In this document: piece by piece, positions 20,518 through 34,615 of the stretch
Layout: each line of letters begins with the position of its first letter
Position numbering within the stretch: the first letter of the stretch is position 1
DNA from: Magicicada septendecula
Taxonomy: Eukaryota > Arthropoda > Insecta > Hemiptera > Cicadidae
Direction of reading: 5' to 3'
DNA length: 64,000 nt
Assembly: GCA_034769895.1 (NCBI GenBank)
Contig: JAWRYS010000689.1
Span: forward strand, 31,171 to 95,170
Notes under the pieces: model-generated
Databases searched by the model: none
Seen by the model: only the letters and a program-made list of their open reading frames with translations
Told to the model about the DNA's origin: nothing
Program-made: the position numbers and the translations under genes

Positions 20518-21460
20518 ATGGCGAAGGACCAAGAAACGGAAGAAGATAGACGGGAAGAAGAAGCAGAGGTAGTTACAGACACCGAAATTGAACAACAGGC
20601 GGGCGATAAAGAGGAAGCCAGAGGAAGATTAAATTGGGAAAAATTAATGGAATTAATGAGTAGCATGAAGGAGAAAAATAAGGAATTAATGAGTAGCATG
20701 AAGAAGGATAATAAGGAATTCATGAGTAGCATGAAGGAAATAAATAAACGAACTAATGAGAAATTAGACAGTATTTTAGAAAATAACAAACGAATGTTAG
20801 AAAATGTAGAAAATAAAATAGACAGTATTAAAGAAGATAATAGACAAACTAATGAAAAAATACAGTTTTAAAGAAAACTCAAAGAAACAAAACAAAATTT
20901 TGAGTGAGAACTTAATCAAACTAATGAACGAGAAGTTTGACAAGAATAAAGAGGAAACTAATGAGAATAAAAAAGACAAGAGTGTACTGTTATCTGAAAA
21001 GAAACCTAGCAGAAATCAAGAAAATATTGAGCACACGAAAAGGAGACAAACACATCAAAAGAAATTAATAAATACACGGGAAGGATTGGAGATGATAAAA
21101 GGGGGATTAGTTAAGATGCATAATATACAAATTACGGAACCAAGACAAGTAAGTCAATTTAGAAACTCTAAACGAACCACAATTGAATTCCCAGATGGAT
21201 TAGAAGGACCGAAAAAGCCAAAACTAACCGAGGAGCATGGAGGACTTATGGAGATTATGTATGAACCATTCAAACGATTAAGAAACAGTACGGAAGAATC
21301 AGTTCGAAAGACGATGGTAAACTTTAGCATAAATGAAAATTTTATAGCGACAAGAGGGAAGAACCAGATGATAGTGAGATACGTCACAAGGACGAAAATA
21401 ATTCTACACACTAGAGAAATCCGAACAATCAGTACAGAGGAAATAATGGACCACGGTTAA
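20518..21460 (+). pseudogene. gag: gag-like gene, unit 5 (2-bp frameshift)
   Basis: The frame from 20518 stops at 20871 after 117 codons because two bases are missing after Ile115 (AAATACAGTTTT). The rest of the gene continues open in the other phase (20852-21460). The lesion is shared with units 6 and 7. Its likely source is loss of one AC from the ACACAG version found in units 8 and 12-14. Private Glu to Gln (AGACAAGTAAG near 21147). Confidence 0.6.
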
Positions 21461-22635
21461 ACAGATTCCAAACAGAATATAGAGAAAAGGGACGGATTTT
21501 ATGGATAACAAATAAAGCAAACCAAAGGAAAATAATGAGAAACTAATTAAAATATATTAAACTAACTATTAAATGCAATAGACTAATTAAAAATATATTA
21601 AACTAACAATTAAATGCAATAGACTAATTACACGATACATCAGAGGAATTAGTTGGAATCAATTTTAAAACCACAAAATTCCAAAATAAGTAAGAACACC
21701 TTACTATATCATTCAGAAGAAATTATTTTAAACTAATAAACATAAAAAAAGAGAAAGAAGGGTTAGAAATGAGTTAGATGAAGGAAGAATATGCCATACA
21801 ATTTATGATAAGGAGGAGATTCAGTGTTTAATTGCAGAAGTAAATGGGAGTGAATTAAAAATAGTAAAATACATATGCTAAAGAATAATTAATTGACAGC
21901 ACGGAACTAAGAAGAATTTAAAATAAATATTGAACAGCTTTAACTACTATACTGGTAAATAATATGATAAATGGAACTACAGAACAACAAGATAAATAAG
22001 TTAAGAAAAGTATTAAGATACCTCAGAAATAATAGTAATCATCCCTTGAATATAAGTTTGTAGCGAAGGAGCTACCTTATAGGTAATAATTATATGTATT
22101 GTGTTGTGATCGTGCAACGTTTATTTTTTTCTGGACAGAGATGAAGTTCCTCTGATCTCAGAAGATATAGTTAGGGAAACGGCAGAGTAATGGAAGCCAA
22201 TAGTGCCCCTCTGATTCCGTACCAGCTATGATATTAGGGAAATATAGTATTTTAGGGATTATACACCAAGCGAGGTAATTAAATATAAATATGATAATAA
22301 GAAATGATGGCGTAATAAGCTAGAAGAAGTTATGAGTTCCAGAGAAAAGGACAGGTCTACAACTGAGGGAGGTACCAGTAAAGAATTAATGATCAGATAT
22401 ACAATGAGTATCAACACAGTTTTCCGGTGCAATTAAAAGTTTAAGGAATAGAAAGAGAAAATAAACCCCAAAGAACCCATTGAATTGCGTACTAAAGCAG
22501 AAACAATAAAAAACTGAAACCATTATAAATTGATAATTTTATCAAATAAATATTCCAAGGCATGAAGAAACTATAAGCTTATTTCAACTAAACGATATTA
22601 AGCTAAAATAAACTTCTTTCGGAGGGGGAGTATTA
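21461..22635 (+). other. Degenerate 3' internal region, unit 5 (13-bp deletion)
   Basis: Same layout as unit 1, but one of two near-repeats of TTAGGGAAA has been lost with the bases between them (junction about 22235-22243). The deletion is the main reason this unit is the shortest (4,691 bp). Confidence 0.75.
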
Positions 22636-25082
22636 TGTAACGTAACAAAGTTAAGGTCCCCGACGTTACATAAAAACTTTGTCAATATAACTTAAAACAA
22701 TATCCAATGTATGCCATAATTAAGGTCAGGAAGGTAAACCTCACATAAGAAAATATATTAATAATACCTAGTAAGGTTACTAGGTAATAAAATAATAAAA
22801 AATGTCTATTAGTATAAAATATGGAGTGATCAGTGGAAGATGTAAACTATAAACACAGTGTCTAATGAGATGAATTTACTATAGACAAGTTTGAAAATAG
22901 TAGACTGTTTAATTGATATTTAATGTTTTATAATGATGTACGTTGTTGTGCTTTATCATGATATTTTGTTTACATGATATTTATTCTGTGTTTTGTATGT
23001 AGCAGGTGTGAAGCCATTGCTTTAAGAAAGTATTAAGTAATGGATACTAATTTCATTAATGTTAAACTTGTATTTAAGTAATTAAATACAAGTGTATTTA
23101 TTATGTATTGTATCATGTTAAGTGTATTTACTTTGAATAATTAATGAAGATATCATAAGATAATATTTGTAAACTTGGCCAGGAAGACAATAATTGTTAA
23201 TAAATTGTCAAGGGGTCATTGTAATTATGTTATAAACCAATGAAGGGTTCAATGATAAAAAAAATAACAATAATAAATTGAAATCAGGATAAAATAAAAT
23301 TAGAATAATTGGCCATAAGCCAGTGACTCATTGTACAGTAGGTCAGGTCAGAAAAGTTAAATTAAAAACAAAAAATTATAACACATGTAATAAAACAAAT
23401 AGGCCTAAAATTAGTATTTTGTAAAAGGAAAATAATACCTTTTAAAATAAGTTGATCAAGAAGAAAATGTAGTAAAATGTATATGGTTTGATAATGCATA
23501 TTAGGTGAAAGTTTTAGGTGATTTAATGTAATTCCAATAAGGGAGTATTTTATTAAATAAGTGTAAGAATATTTCCTAATTACGGCTCTAGGATAACAAA
23601 TATTATCCAATAACAGAAGAGGAAGATGGTTGTTAGGGACGACTAAATGCAAGATATCTTGTTGATTTCAACACTTAATTGTTACATGTGAATGGGTTAA
23701 GTTCAGTTATTACAAATCCAGAAAAGAATTTAAAAAACCTAATGAATGAAGTATAATAAATGAAAATTCAAAAATAATAATCCATTAAAAGGACAGTGGA
23801 TCGACTGCAGAAACTACTCCTCAATCAATACAATTCGATCTTTTAATAAATTTAACGAATTTCCAAAAAACAAATTAATCAACCCATTAATGGCAAAGGA
23901 GTAATGATGAAGATCAACTGTGAATAAATGAAGACAATCCATAGCGTGGAGATGCTAAATTAATTAAATATAGTAAAAACGAACAAAGAAATTTAGAATC
24001 ACATCCAAACCTCACTTTCCACAACTGAACGAAATCTTAATACTACACAAATTCCATTGGGACCTGTAACCGCCAGAACTGTGAAGATTCACGAAGATCG
24101 GAGCTGAACTTTCTACTACCTCCTGGGACATCAATACCAAACTTTTATTGAAAAGACCGAGGCTGATATTTTCCAGACAATTGAATCCACACACTGTTCT
24201 CGTCTCTGCGTAGCGAAACACGGCCACCTTAAGTACCTTGTCAACTTACGGTAAAAACCCTGCTTATGTTTGAACTTTATATAATAAGATTTTATAACTA
24301 AATTGTAATACCTAGTAACCTTAAATTGCATTACCTGACCTTACTAATAGTTAAAAGAACTACATGTACCCTGAGATAAAAAACAAACTGAAAATTATAA
24401 TTAAATTGTAACACATCTAAAACCCGAATTCAATAACAAATCGATTATGTGTGTAATCGATATGGTGTATTAGTAGCAAGAGGAAGCAGCTGTTGGAATT
24501 AAAACATATATAAAATAAAGAATACTTCTTGAATTTGATGATTTCTTGTTATTTGTAGAATAATTAGTGTGTTTAGAATAGGGTGTAAATTACAGAGAAA
24601 GGAACGTGAGAAAGCATCAAGCGGAACGACTTAACCTATAATAACTGGTCAATCGCCAACCACAGCGCTCGTTTGTTGACAGCTGGTGAATACGGAAGAA
24701 TAGAGAACTAACTTACTCTCTCCGCTCTTTTCTCTTTAAAATTTTCGTTAGTATATACCGACTAGGGTTGGAGAAAAATATTGAATTATTCAATATAATA
24801 ACTGGAATATAGCGTTTTTCTCTTGTAAAACACTTGATAACTATTTAATACAGATCTATTATCAAGAACCGAATAATATCAACCTCATAATAAATAATTT
24901 TCTTTATAAATAAATTAACATTGATTTGCAGGAGATCTCATCTACAGTAAAATATTACAATTTGACGCATTCCACAGTGTAGCTTTTGAACATCATCTTG
25001 TTCAATAAATACATCGCATAGAATTTAGATTACAAATACTTGGGCTTAATACTGATACGTAAAATATTGTTATTTAATTACA
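22636..25082 (+). repeat. LTR-like segment, copy 6 (2,447 bp)
   Basis: Has AAAAAAAATAACAATAA near 23258 in place of AAAATAAATAATAATAA, a change shared with copies 7 and 8. Three bases are missing from the loop of the ATCGATTA inverted repeat near 24446. Confidence 0.65.
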
Positions 25083-25205
25083 AATTGGTGAACCCAACAG
25101 TGGGGCTTAATTAGGCGAGAGTTTCGAAGAGTATAAGGAGTCTTATTTGTAACACATTGGCTCCCAACGAGTGGGCTTTAGTTAAGTAAAAAATAGACCA
25201 ATGGG

Positions 25206-26151
25206 ATGGCGAAGGACCAAGAAACGGAAGAAGAAGATAGACGGGAAGAAGAAGCAGAGGTAGTTACAGACACCGAAATTAAACAACAGGCGGGCGATAA
25301 AGAGGAAGCCAGAGGAAGATTAAATTGGGAAAAATTAATGGAATTAATGAGTAGCATGAAGGAGAAAAATAAGGAATTAATGAGTAGCATGAAGAAGGAT
25401 AATAAGGAATTCATGAGTAGCATGAAGGAAATAAATAAACGAACTAATGAGAAATTAGACAGTATTTTAGAAAATAACAAACGAATGTTAGAAAATGTAG
25501 AAAATAAAATAGACAGTATTAAAGAAGATAATAGACAAACTAATGAAAAAATACAGTTTTAAAGAAAACTCAAAGAAACAAAACAAAATTTTGAGTGAGA
25601 ACTTAATCAAACTAATGAACGAGAAGTTTGACAAGAATAAAGAGGAAACTAATGAGAATAAAAAAGACAAGAGTGTACTGTTATCTGAAAAGAAACCTAG
25701 CAGAAATCAAGAAAATATTGAGCACACGAAAAGGAGACAAACACATCAAAAGAAATTAATAAATACACGGGAAGGATTGGAGATGATAAAAGGGGGATTA
25801 GTTAAGATGCATAATATACAAATTACGGAACCAAGAGAAGTAAGTCAATTTAGAAACTCTAAACGAACCACAATTGAATTCCCAGATGGATTAGAAGGAC
25901 CGAAAAAGCCAAAACTAACCGAGGAGCATGGAGGACTTATGGAGATTATGTATGAACCATTCAAACGATTAAGAAACAGTACGGAAGAATCAGTTCGAAA
26001 GACGATGGTAAACTTTAGCATAAATGAAAATTTTATAGCGACAAGAGGGAAGAACCAGATGATAGTGAGATACGTCACAAGGACGAAAATAATTCTACAC
26101 ACTAGAGAAATCCGAACAATCAGTACAGAGGAAATAATGGACCACGGTTAA
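25206..26151 (+). pseudogene. gag: gag-like gene, unit 6 (2-bp frameshift, one extra Glu codon)
   Basis: Same 2-bp loss as units 5 and 7: the first frame is 25206-25562 (118 codons), the continuation 25543-26151. A private in-frame GAA/GAG duplication near 25230 lengthens the acidic N-terminus by one Glu, and Glu to Lys occurs near 25280 (ATTAAACAAC). Confidence 0.6.
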
Positions 26152-27339
26152 ACAGATTCCAAACAGAATATAGAGAAAAGGGACGGATTTTATGGATAAC
26201 AAATAAAGCAAACCAAAGGAAAATAATGAGAAACTAATTAAAATATATTAAACTAACTATTAAATGCAATAGACTAATTAAAAATATATTAAACTAACAA
26301 TTAAATGCAATAGACTAATTACACGATACATCAGAGGAATTAGTTGGAATCAATTTTAAAACCACAAAATTCCAAAATAAGTAAGAACACCTTACTATAT
26401 CATTCAGAAGAAATTATTTTAAACTAATAAACATAAAAAAAGAGAAAGAAGGGTTAGAAATGAGTTAGATGAAGGAAGAATATGCCATACAATTTATGAT
26501 AAGGAGGAGATTCAGTGTTTAATTGCAGAAGTAAATGGGAGTGAATTAAAAATAGTAAAATACATATGCTAAAGAATAATTAATTGACAGCACGGAACTA
26601 AGAAGAATTTAAAATAAATATTGAACAGCTTTAACTACTATACTGGTAAATAATATGATAAATGGAACTACAGAACAACAAGATAAATAAGTTAAGAAAA
26701 GTATTAAGATACCTCAGAAATAATAGTAATCATCCCTTGAATATAAGTTTGTAGCGAAGGAGCTACCTTATAGGTAATAATTATATGTATTGTGTTGTGA
26801 TCGTGCAACGTTTATTTTTTTCTGGACAGAGATGAAGTTCCTCTGATCTCAGAAGATATAGTTAGGGAAACGGCAGAGTAATGGAAGCCAATAGTGCCCC
26901 TCTGATTCCGTACCAGCTATGATATTAGGGAAAAATGTTAGGGAAATATAGTATTTTAGGGATTATACACCAAGCGAGGTAATTAAATATAAATATGATA
27001 ATAAGAAATGATGGCGTAATAAGCTAGAAGAAGTTATGAGTTCCAGAGAAAAGGACAGGTCTACAACTGAGGGAGGTACCAGTAAAGAATTAATGATCAG
27101 ATATACAATGAGTATCAACACAGTTTTCCGGTGCAATTAAAAGTTTAAGGAATAGAAAGAGAAAATAAACCCCAAAGAACCCATTGAATTGCGTACTAAA
27201 GCAGAAACAATAAAAAACTGAAACCATTATAAATTGATAATTTTATCAAATAAATATTCCAAGGCATGAAGAAACTATAAGCTTATTTCAACTAAACGAT
27301 ATTAAGCTAAAATAAACTTCTTTCGGAGGGGGAGTATTA
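26152..27339 (+). other. Degenerate 3' internal region, unit 6
   Basis: Same layout as unit 1, with the polypurine tract at 27325-27334. I saw no private lesion here. Confidence 0.7.
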
Positions 27340-29789
27340 TGTAACGTAACAAAGTTAAGGTCCCCGACGTTACATAAAAACTTTGTCAATATAACTTAAA
27401 ACAATATCCAATGTATGCCATAATTAAGGTCAGGAAGGTAAACCTCACATAAGAAAATATATTAATAATACCTAGTAAGGTTACTAGGTAATAAAATAAT
27501 AAAAAATGTCTATTAGTATAAAATATGGAGTGATCAGTGGAAGATGTAAACTATAAACACAGTGTCTAATGAGATGAATTTACTATAGACAAGTTTGAAA
27601 ATAGTAGACTGTTTAATTGATATTTAATGTTTTATAATGATGTACGTTGTTGTGCTTTATCATGATATTTTGTTTACATGATATTTATTCTGTGTTTTGT
27701 ATGTAGCAGGTGTGAAGCCATTGCTTTAAGAAAGTATTAAGTAATGGATACTAATTTCATTAATGTTAAACTTGTATTTAAGTAATTAAATACAAGTGTA
27801 TTTATTATGTATTGTATCATGTTAAGTGTATTTACTTTGAATAATTAATGAAGATATCATAAGATAATATTTGTAAACTTGGCCAGGAAGACAATAATTG
27901 TTAATAAATTGTCAAGGGGTCATTGTAATTATGTTATAAACCAATGAAGGGTTCAATGATAAAAAAAATAACAATAATAAATTGAAATCAGGATAAAATA
28001 AAATTAGAATAATTGGCCATAAGCCAGTGACTCATTGTACAGTAGGTCAGGTCAGAAAAGTTAAATTAAAAACAAAAAATTATAACACATGTAATAAAAC
28101 AAATAGGCCTAAAATTAGTATTTTGTAAAAGGAAAATAATACCTTTTAAAATAAGTTGATCAAGAAGAAAATGTAGTAAAATGTATATGGTTTGATAATG
28201 CATATTAGGTGAAAGTTTTAGGTGATTTAATGTAATTCCAATAAGGGAGTATTTTATTAAATAAGTGTAAGAATATTTCCTAATTACGGCTCTAGGATAA
28301 CAAATATTATCCAATAACAGAAGAGGAAGATGGTTGTTAGGGACGACTAAATGCAAGATATCTTGTTGATTTCAACACTTAATTGTTACATGTGAATGGG
28401 TTAAGTTCAGTTATTACAAATCCAGAAAAGAATTTAAAAAACCTAATGAATGAAGTATAATAAATGAAAATTCAAAAATAATAATCCATTAAAAGGACAG
28501 TGGATCGACTGCAGAAACTACTCCTCAATCAATACAATTCGATCTTTTAATAAATTTAACGAATTTCCAAAAAACAAATTAATCAACCCATTAATGGCAA
28601 AGGAGTAATGATGAAGATCAACTGTGAATAAATGAAGACAATCCATAGCGTGGAGATGCTAAATTAATTAAATATAGTAAAAACGAACAAAGAAATTTAG
28701 AATCACATCCAAACCTCACTTTCCACAACTGAACGAAATCTTAATACTACACAAATTCCATTGGGACCTGTAACCGCCAGAACTGTGAAGATTCACGAAG
28801 ATCGGAGCTGAACTTTCTACTACCTCCTGGGACATCAATACCAAACTTTTATTGAAAAGACCGAGGCTGATATTTTCCAGACAATTGAATCCACACACTG
28901 TTCTCGTCTCTGCGTAGCGAAACACGGCCACCTTAAGTACCTTGTCAACTTACGGTAAAAACCCTGCTTATGTTTGAACTTTATATAATAAGATTTTATA
29001 ACTAAATTGTAATACCTAGTAACCTTAAATTGCATTACCTGACCTTACTAATAGTTAAAAGAACTACATGTACCCTGAGATAAAAAACAAACTGAAAATT
29101 ATAATTAAATTGTAACACATCTAAAACCCGAATTCAATAACAAATCGATTATGTATTGTGTAATCGATATGGTGTATTAGTAGCAAGAGGAAGCAGCTGT
29201 TGGAATTAAAACATATATAAAATAAAGAATACTTCTTGAATTTGATGATTTCTTGTTATTTGTAGAATAATTAGTGTGTTTAGAATAGGGTGTAAATTAC
29301 AGAGAAAGGAACGTGAGAAAGCATCAAGCGGAACGACTTAACCTATAATAACTGGTCAATCGCCAACCACAGCGCTCGTTTGTTGACAGCTGGTGAATAC
29401 GGAAGAATAGAGAACTAACTTACTCTCTCCGCTCTTTTCTCTTTAAAATTTTCGTTAGTATATACCGACTAGGGTTGGAGAAAAATATTGAATTATTCAA
29501 TATAATAACTGGAATATAGCGTTTTTCTCTTGTAAAACACTTGATAACTATTTAATACAGATCTATTATCAAGAACCGAATAATATCAACCTCATAATAA
29601 ATAATTTTCTTTATAAATAAATTAACATTGATTTGCAGGAGATCTCATCTACAGTAAAATATTACAATTTGACGCATTCCACAGTGTAGCTTTTGAACAT
29701 CATCTTGTTCAATAAATACATCGCATAGAATTTAGATTACAAATACTTGGGCTTAATACTGATACGTAAAATATTGTTATTTAATTACA
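27340..29789 (+). repeat. LTR-like segment, copy 7 (2,450 bp)
   Basis: Carries the AAAAAAAATAACAATAA variant near 27960 shared with copies 6 and 8. Otherwise full length, with the perfect hairpin and intact AATAAA. Confidence 0.65.
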
Positions 29790-29912
29790 AATTGGTGAAC
29801 CCAACAGTGGGGCTTAATTAGGCGAGAGTTTCGAAGAGTATAAGGAGTCTTATTTGTAACACATTGGCTCCCAACGAGTGGGCTTTAGTTAAGTAAAAAA
29901 TAGACCAATGGG

Positions 29913-30855
29913 ATGGCGAAGGACCAAGAAACGGAAGAAGATAGACGGGAAGAAGAAGCAGAGGTAGTTACAGACACCGAAATTGAACAACAGGCGGGCG
30001 ATAAAGAGGAAGCCAGAGGAAGATTAAATTGGGAAAAATTAATGGAATTAATGAGTAGCATGAAGGAGAAAAATAAGGAATTAATGAGTAGCATGAAGAA
30101 GGATAATAAGGAATTCATGAGTAGCATGAAGGAAATAAATAAACGAACTAATGAGAAATTAGACAGTATTTTAGAAAATAACAAACGAATGTTAGAAAAT
30201 GTAGAAAATAAAATAGACAGTATTAAAGAAGATAATAGACAAACTAATGAAAAAATACAGTTTTAAAGAAAACTCAAAGAAACAAAACAAAATTTTGAGT
30301 GAGAACTTAATCAAACTAATGAACGAGAAGTTTGACAAGAATAAAGAGGAAACTAATGAGAATAAAAAAGACAAGAGTGTACTGTTATCTGAAAAGAAAC
30401 CTAGCAGAAATCAAGAAAATATTGAGCACACGAAAAGGAGACAAACACATCAAAAGAAATTAATAAATACACGGGAAGGATTGGAGATGATAAAAGGGGG
30501 ATTAGTTAAGATGCATAATATACAAATTACGGAACCAAGAGAAGTAAGTCAATTTAGAAACTCTAAACGAACCACAATTGAATTCCCAGATGGATTAGAA
30601 GGACCGAAAAAGCCAAAACTAACCGAGGAGCATGGAGGACTTATGGAGATTATGTATGAACCATTCAAACGATTAAGAAACAGTACGGAAGAATCAGTTC
30701 GAAAGACGATGGTAAACTTTAGCATAAATGAAAATTTTATAGCGACAAGAGGGAAGAACCAGATGATAGTGAGATACGTCACAAGGACGAAAATAATTCT
30801 ACACACTAGAGAAATCCGAACAATCAGTACAGAGGAAATAATGGACCACGGTTAA
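29913..30855 (+). pseudogene. gag: gag-like gene, unit 7 (2-bp frameshift)
   Basis: First frame 29913-30266 (117 codons), continuation 30247-30855. Same 2-bp loss as units 5-6. No private amino-acid change noticed. Confidence 0.6.
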
Positions 30856-32042
30856 ACAGATTCCAAACAGAATATAGAGAAAAGGGACGGATTTTATGGA
30901 TAACAAATAAAGCAAACCAAAGGAAAATAATGAGAAACTAATTAAAATATATTAAACTAACTATTAAATGCAATAGACTAATTAAAAATATATTAAACTA
31001 ACAATTAAATGCAATAGACTAATTACACGATACATCAGAGGAATTAGTTGGAATCAATTTTTAAACCACAAAATTCCAAAATAAGTAAGAACACCTTACT
31101 ATATCATTCAGAAGAAATTATTTTAAACTAATAAACATAAAAAAAGAGAAAGAAGGGTTAGAAATGAGTAGATGAAGGAAGAATATGCCATACAATTTAT
31201 GATAAGGAGGAGATTCAGTGTTTAATTGCAGAAGTAAATGGGAGTGAATTAAAAATAGTAAAATACATATGCTAAAGAATAATTAATTGACAGCACGGAA
31301 CTAAGAAGAATTTAAAATAAATATTGAACAGCTTTAACTACTATACTGGTAAATAATATGATAAATGGAACTACAGAACAACAAGATAAATAAGTTAAGA
31401 AAAGTATTAAGATACCTCAGAAATAATAGTAATCATCCCTTGAATATAAGTTTGTAGCGAAGGAGCTACCTTATAGGTAATAATTATATGTATTGTGTTG
31501 TGATCGTGCAACGTTTATTTTTTTCTGGACAGAGATGAAGTTCCTCTGATCTCAGAAGATATAGTTAGGGAAACGGCAGAGTAATGGAAGCCAATAGTGC
31601 CCCTCTGATTCCGTACCAGCTATAATATTAGGGAAAAATGTTAGGGAAATATAGTATTTTAGGGATTATACACCAAGCGAGGTAATTAAATATAAATATG
31701 ATAATAAGAAATGATGGCGTAATAAGCTAGAAGAAGTTATGAGTTCCAGAGAAAAGGACAGGTCTACAACTGAGGGAGGTACCAGTAAAGAATTAATGAT
31801 CAGATATACAATGAGTATCAACACAGTTTTCCGGTGCAATTAAAAGTTTAAGGAATAGAAAGAGAAAATAAACCCCAAAGAACCCATTGAATTGCGTACT
31901 AAAGCAGAAACAATAAAAAACTGAAACCATTATAAATTGATAATTTTATCAAATAAATATTCCAAGGCATGAAGAAACTATAAGCTTATTTCAACTAAAC
32001 GATATTAAGCTAAAATAAACTTCTTTCGGAGGGGGAGTATTA
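30856..32042 (+). other. Degenerate 3' internal region, unit 7
   Basis: Same layout as unit 1. Private 1-bp loss (GAGTAGATG near 31167 for GAGTTAGATG), T for A near 31061 (ATTTTTAAACC), and GCTATAATATT near 31622. Confidence 0.7.
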
Positions 32043-34492
32043 TGTAACGTAACAAAGTTAAGGTCCCCGACGTTACATAAAAACTTTGTCAATATAACTT
32101 AAAACAATATCCAATGTATGCCATAATTAAGGTCAGGAAGGTAAACCTCACATAAGAAAATATATTAATAATACCTAGTAAGGTTACTAGGTAATAAAAT
32201 AATAAAAAATGTCTATTAGTATAAAATATGGAGTGATCAGTGGAAGATGTAAACTATAAACACAGTGTCTAATGAGATGAATTTACTATAGACAAGTTTG
32301 AAAATAGTAGACTGTTTAATTGATATTTAATGTTTTATAATGATGTACGTTGTTGTGCTTTATCATGATATTTTGTTTACATGATATTTATTCTGTGTTT
32401 TGTATGTAGCAGGTGTGAAGCCATTGCTTTAAGAAAGTATTAAGTAATGGATACTAATTTCATTAATGTTAAACTTGTATTTAAGTAATTAAATACAAGT
32501 GTATTTATTATGTATTGTATCATGTTAAGTGTATTTACTTTGAATAATTAATGAAGATATCATAAGATAATATTTGTAAACTTGGCCAGGAAGACAATAA
32601 TTGTTAATAAATTGTCAAGGGGTCATTGTAATTATGTTATAAACCAATGAAGGGTTCAATGATAAAAAAAATAACAATAATAAATTGAAATCAGGATAAA
32701 ATAAAATTAGAATAATTGGCCATAAGCCAGTGACTCATTGTACAGTAGGTCAGGTCAGAAAAGTTAAATTAAAAACAAAAAATTATAACACATGTAATAA
32801 AACAAATAGGCCTAAAATTAGTATTTTGTAAAAGGAAAATAATACCTTTTAAAATAAGTTGATCAAGAAGAAAATGTAGTAAAATGTATATGGTTTGATA
32901 ATGCATATTAGGTGAAAGTTTTAGGTGATTTAATGTAATTCCAATAAGGGAGTATTTTATTAAATAAGTGTAAGAATATTTCCTAATTACGGCTCTAGGA
33001 TAACAAATATTATCCAATAACAGAAGAGGAAGATGGTTGTTAGGGACGACTAAATGCAAGATATCTTGTTGATTTCAACACTTAATTGTTACATGTGAAT
33101 GGGTTAAGTTCAGTTATTACAAATCCAGAAAAGAATTTAAAAAACCTAATGAATGAAGTATAATAAATGAAAATTCAAAAATAATAATCCATTAAAAGGA
33201 CAGTGGATCGACTGCAGAAACTACTCCTCAATCAATACAATTCGATCTTTTAATAAATTTAACGAATTTCCAAAAAACAAATTAATCAACCCATTAATGG
33301 CAAAGGAGTAATGATGAAGATCAACTGTGAATAAATGAAGACAATCCATAGCGTGGAGATGCTAAATTAATTAAATATAGTAAAAACGAACAAAGAAATT
33401 TAGAATCACATCCAAACCTCACTTTCCACAACTGAACGAAATCTTAATACTACACAAATTCCATTGGGACCTGTAACCGCCAGAACTGTGAAGATTCACG
33501 AAGATCGGAGCTGAACTTTCTACTACCTCCTGGGACATCAATACCAAACTTTTATTGAAAAGACCGAGGCTGATATTTTCCAGACAATTGAATCCACACA
33601 CTGTTCTCGTCTCTGCGTAGCGAAACACGGCCACCTTAAGTACCTTGTCAACTTACGGTAAAAACCCTGCTTATGTTTGAACTTTATATAATAAGATTTT
33701 ATAACTAAATTGTAATACCTAGTAACCTTAAATTGCATTACCTGACCTTACTAATAGTTAAAAGAACTACATGTACCCTGAGATAAAAAACAAACTGAAA
33801 ATTATAATTAAATTGTAACACATCTAAAACCCGAATTCAATAACAAATCGATTATGTATTGTGTAATCGATATGGTGTATTAGTAGCAAGAGGAAGCAGC
33901 TGTTGGAATTAAAACATATATAAAATAAAGAATACTTCTTGAATTTGATGATTTCTTGTTATTTGTAGAATAATTAGTGTGTTTAGAATAGGGTGTAAAT
34001 TACAGAGAAAGGAACGTGAGAAAGCATCAAGCGGAACGACTTAACCTATAATAACTGGTCAATCGCCAACCACAGCGCTCGTTTGTTGACAGCTGGTGAA
34101 TACGGAAGAATAGAGAACTAACTTACTCTCTCCGCTCTTTTCTCTTTAAAATTTTCGTTAGTATATACCGACTAGGGTTGGAGAAAAATATTGAATTATT
34201 CAATATAATAACTGGAATATAGCGTTTTTCTCTTGTAAAACACTTGATAACTATTTAATACAGATCTATTATCAAGAACCGAATAATATCAACCTCATAA
34301 TAAATAATTTTCTTTATAAATAAATTAACATTGATTTGCAGGAGATCTCATCTACAGTAAAATATTACAATTTGACGCATTCCACAGTGTAGCTTTTGAA
34401 CATCATCTTGTTCAATAAATACATCGCATAGAATTTAGATTACAAATACTTGGGCTTAATACTGATACGTAAAATATTGTTATTTAATTACA
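32043..34492 (+). repeat. LTR-like segment, copy 8 (2,450 bp)
   Basis: Last copy with the AAAAAAAATAACAATAA variant (near 32665), which therefore marks LTR copies 6-8 as a block. Confidence 0.65.
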
Positions 34493-34615
34493 AATTGGTG
34501 AACCCAACAGTGGGGCTTAATTAGGCGAGAGTTTCGAAGAGTATAAGGAGTCTTATTTGTAACACATTGGCTCCCAACGAGTGGGCTTTAGTTAAGTAAA
34601 AAATAGACCAATGGG

